A stretch of 7,660 nt of DNA from JBLIOB01 sp047639575. Its GTDB lineage: Bacteria > Bacteroidota > Bacteroidia > Flavobacteriales_D > Parvicellaceae. Numbering within the stretch: the stretch's first letter is position 1; the number at the start of each line of letters is the position of its first letter. Both the position numbers and the translations under genes were made by a program. This document shows positions 7,192 through 7,660 of this stretch, in pieces. Under the pieces are notes generated by a model. That model searched no databases and was not told the origin of the DNA. It worked only from the letters and a program-made list of their open reading frames with translations. The stretch covers positions 1 through 7,660 of the forward strand of contig JBLIOB010000207.1 in NCBI GenBank assembly GCA_047639575.1. The letters are read 5' to 3'.

Positions 7192-7660
7192 TTATAGACT
7201 AATCAAATCCAAAGCTTCCTTAATTACTTGACATCCGAATCTAATATCTTCATCTGCAATGTTCAATGGAGGCGCAATTCTAAAACTTTCAGGACAGGAT
7301 AGGAACCAAAAACTGAGTACTCCTTTGTCTTGGCAATAGTTTACTACTTGCTGGACTTCGGCTGGATTCGACAATTCAATTGCGAAAAGAAGTCCAGATC
7401 TCCGAATCTCTTTAATGTTACTATGTTGAAGTAGGCTTTCAAATAATTCACCTTTTTCTTCTACTCCTGCGATTATATTTTCCCGCTCTAAAACATTCAA
7501 ACCAGCCAGTCCTGATGCACATACAACAGGATGTCCACCAAACGTTGTAATGTGTCCGAGCATAGGATTGTCGGATAATGATTCCATGATCTTATTTGAT
7601 GAAATAAAGGCACCGATCGGCATTCCTGCACCCAAGGCTTTTCCAGCAGTTAGGATGTCT
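7192..7660 (-). CDS. Class III PLP-dependent aminotransferase, C-terminal part
   Basis: The minus-strand frame is open from the right edge to TAA at 7192-7194, giving about 155 C-terminal residues of a fold-type I, class III aminotransferase (acetylornithine/ornithine/4-aminobutyrate group), which moves an amino group using pyridoxal phosphate. At the edge it reads DILTAGKALGAGMPIGAF; the Lys encoded at 7639-7641 fits the PLP Schiff-base lysine. Further on are GHITTFGGHPVVCASGLAGL, matching the phosphate-contacting TFGG/HP region, RRSGLLFAIEL and SFRIAPPLNI near the end, all usual for the family. The TTG at 7635 is an internal Leu codon, not a start. The substrate cannot be told from this fragment: Bacteroidota homologues are often labelled aspartate or acetylornithine aminotransferase family without proof. 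The N-terminal two thirds lie outside the window. Confidence 0.92.
   Translation of the reverse strand, partial: DILTAGKALGAGMPIGAFISSNKIMESLSDNPMLGHITTFGGHPVVCASGLAGLNVLERENIIAGVEEKGELFESLLQHSNIKEIRRSGLLFAIELSNPAEVQQVVNYCQDKGVLSFWFLSCPESFRIAPPLNIADEDIRFGCQVIKEALDLISL

Noticed and set aside
7155..7215. Terminator between ribBA and the convergent aminotransferase
   Set aside because: AAGCTT palindromes occur on both sides, but no stem with GC pairs and a T-run was found in or around the 15-bp gap.

Overview
The window looks like ordinary chromosomal DNA of a Bacteroidota bacterium, most likely in or near the Flavobacteriales. The DNA is AT-rich and gene starts lack convincing Shine-Dalgarno sequences. 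A surface protein ends in a type IX secretion (T9SS)-like sorting tail, and there is a Bacteroidetes-type START-like small protein, a fused RibBA and Bacteroidetes-style promoter words (TTTG ... TAnnTTT). No tRNA, rRNA, CRISPR array, insertion sequence or prophage gene was seen.

Left part (1-1610): the C-terminal portion of a secreted arylsulfotransferase-like protein (1-980, 5' end outside the window). Nine bases after its first stop-codon base plus a short gap comes a decayed DUF1801 gene (989-1435). Its three reading-frame pieces rejoin into one family-like protein, and one of the two breaks is a tandem GATC duplication. About 175 bp of AT-rich non-coding DNA follow.

Centre (1611-5893): a START-like (SRPBCC fold) protein of unknown function is followed by an apparent operon. 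This holds a LptF/LptG-family permease (inner-membrane part of the lipopolysaccharide export machine) and two GT4-type glycosyltransferases. Each of the three is joined to the next by a 4-base ATGA overlap, which suggests translational coupling and a shared role in building or exporting a cell-surface glycan or LPS.

Right part (5894-7660): a 56-bp gap with a plausible promoter and a small inverted repeat precedes ribBA, the bifunctional riboflavin-precursor enzyme, with both active sites intact. It converges, 15 bp apart, on the C-terminal part of a class III PLP-dependent aminotransferase on the minus strand that runs off the right edge.

I found no convincing new multi-gene system. The items most worth a second look are the DUF1801 pseudogene, the roughly 100-residue extra segment in the permease, the permease-GT-GT overlap cassette, and an in-frame six-codon mini-ORF directly upstream of the permease.
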